Position numbers and translations under genes: made by a program. Below the pieces are notes generated by a model that saw nothing but the letters and a program-made list of their open reading frames with translations, made no database searches and had not been told where the DNA came from. DNA of 6,482 nucleotides, from positions 1 through 6,482 of the forward strand of contig SBBH01000029.1 in assembly GCA_005239795.1 (NCBI GenBank), read 5' to 3'. This document shows, piece after piece, positions 5,765 to 6,482 of the stretch. Each line of letters begins with the position of its first letter. Positions within the stretch are counted from its first letter, which is position 1. Source of the DNA: Planctomycetales bacterium. Lineage in GTDB: Bacteria > Planctomycetota > SBBH01.

Positions 5765-6482
5765 CTACGTTCTGTCCGCATACTCCAGAATACTGTATTG
5801 GACCTTTGTCTTCTTGATGCGGCGCACGACATCCGAGGCCGTGTCGGCGAGGATGAAGAATTTCAGGTCCTCCGGCGAGATGTAGCCGCGGCCCAGCATC
5901 TTCCGGTTTAGCCAGCGCAGGAGCCCCTTCCAGAAATTCTTTCCGACAAGGATGATCGGGATCTTCTTGATTTTTAAGGTCTGGATCAGGGTGATGAGCT
6001 CAAAAAATTCGTCCAGGGTTCCGTAGCCGCCCGGGAAGATGATGACGGCGCTCGTGTACTTGATGAAGCAGACCTTGCGGCAGAAGAAGTATCGGAAGTT
6101 GATCAGGGTCGAGAGGTGGCGGTTCGGGTGCTGTTCGAACGGCAGGTCGATGTTGAGGCCGATCGATTTCCCGCCGGCGCGCTTGGCCCCCTTGTTGGCC
6201 GCCTCCATGATTCCGGGGCCGCCGCCGGTGATCACCGCGAACCCGAGCTTTGCGATCCCCGCGGCGATCCTCTCGGCCAGCTTGTAGTAGCGGTCCTGGG
6301 GAGCGGCGCGGGCCGAGCCGAAGATCGTGACCGCCGGCCCGACCTTCGAGAGGGTTTCGAACCCCTCGACGAACTCCCCCATGATCCTAAAAATCCGCCA
6401 GGGTTCCTCGGCGGCGCTGGGGTGCTCGGGGTCGAGGCTGGGGGCAATGATGCGGGGGGGAGGCGTCTGCTTTGATTTTTTC
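5765..6482 (-). CDS. LOG-family protein (TIGR00730-type nucleoside-monophosphate phosphoribohydrolase), 5' end outside the window
   Basis: LOG-family enzymes cleave the N-glycosidic bond of nucleoside 5'-monophosphates, giving a free base and ribose 5-phosphate. Plant and some bacterial members release active cytokinins; others act in general nucleotide turnover, as with AMP or pyrimidine monophosphates (PpnN type). Numbered from the ATG at 6382, this protein has VTIFGSAR (18-25), ITGGGPGIMEAANKGA (51-66), the Arg-Lys pair of FRYFFCRK (96-103), the signature PGGYGTLDE (117-125) ending in the catalytic Glu, and LITLIQTLKIKKIPIILVG (129-147), all in family order. The frame stays open upstream to the window edge. 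It encodes EEPWRIFRIM directly before MGEFVEGF, a stretch I recall as conserved in longer members, so the true start is probably beyond 6482. The extra 33 visible residues begin with a Lys- and Pro-rich stretch. The stop codon almost touches a heptamer repeat. Confidence 0.92.
   Translation of the reverse strand, partial: KKSKQTPPPRIIAPSLDPEHPSAAEEPWRIFRIMGEFVEGFETLSKVGPAVTIFGSARAAPQDRYYKLAERIAAGIAKLGFAVITGGGPGIMEAANKGAKRAGGKSIGLNIDLPFEQHPNRHLSTLINFRYFFCRKVCFIKYTSAVIIFPGGYGTLDEFFELITLIQTLKIKKIPIILVGKNFWKGLLRWLNRKMLGRGYISPEDLKFFILADTASDVVRRIKKTKVQYSILEYADRT

Overview
The window is a GC-rich stretch of bacterial chromosome with six tightly packed protein genes. An AsmA-like envelope protein suggests a diderm (Gram-negative-type) cell. 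The organism cannot be named from the sequence. The housekeeping content, weak Shine-Dalgarno signals and heptamer-built intergenic repeats recall MAGs of uncultured lineages (Omnitrophota or planctomycete-like), but that is an impression from memory, not a result.

Layout. Plus strand: the 3' end of an AsmA-like gene (1-1033), a repeat-filled gap (1034-1184), then a UbiA-family polyprenyltransferase of the futalosine-pathway (MqnP-like) type (1185-2072). Minus strand, read from the right edge: a 5'-truncated LOG-family phosphoribohydrolase (6482-5765), a glycosyltransferase of the MGDG synthase/UgtP type (5737-4439), a DedA membrane protein (4429-3767), a spacer of about 180 bases (3766-3588), and guaB, IMP dehydrogenase (3587-2133). 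The two groups converge at 2073-2132. There is no gene-free stretch longer than 300 bases, and I saw no RNA gene, CRISPR array, transposase or phage gene.

How the genes fit together. Four of the six concern the membrane: AsmA-like protein (envelope lipid homeostasis), UbiA/MqnP (membrane quinone), a diacylglycerol-type glycosyltransferase and a DedA lipid-carrier protein. The last two are 9 bases apart and are probably co-transcribed. GuaB and the LOG protein are nucleotide enzymes (guanine nucleotide synthesis; hydrolysis of nucleoside monophosphates).

The most striking feature is in the gaps. Three junctions each hold an inverted array built from 7-base units, each with a different unit: NHCGAAR-like at 1039-1177, GTGGTTA at 2058-2127, and NCTGAGT at 5686-5762. 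Two of them run into neighbouring genes. The GTGGTTA array supplies the stop codon and last residues of the prenyltransferase. The NCTGAGT array encodes the N-terminal extension of the glycosyltransferase and surrounds its start codon. Different sequences with the same period and the same inverted design, all at gene edges, are the best candidate here for an undescribed repeat system.
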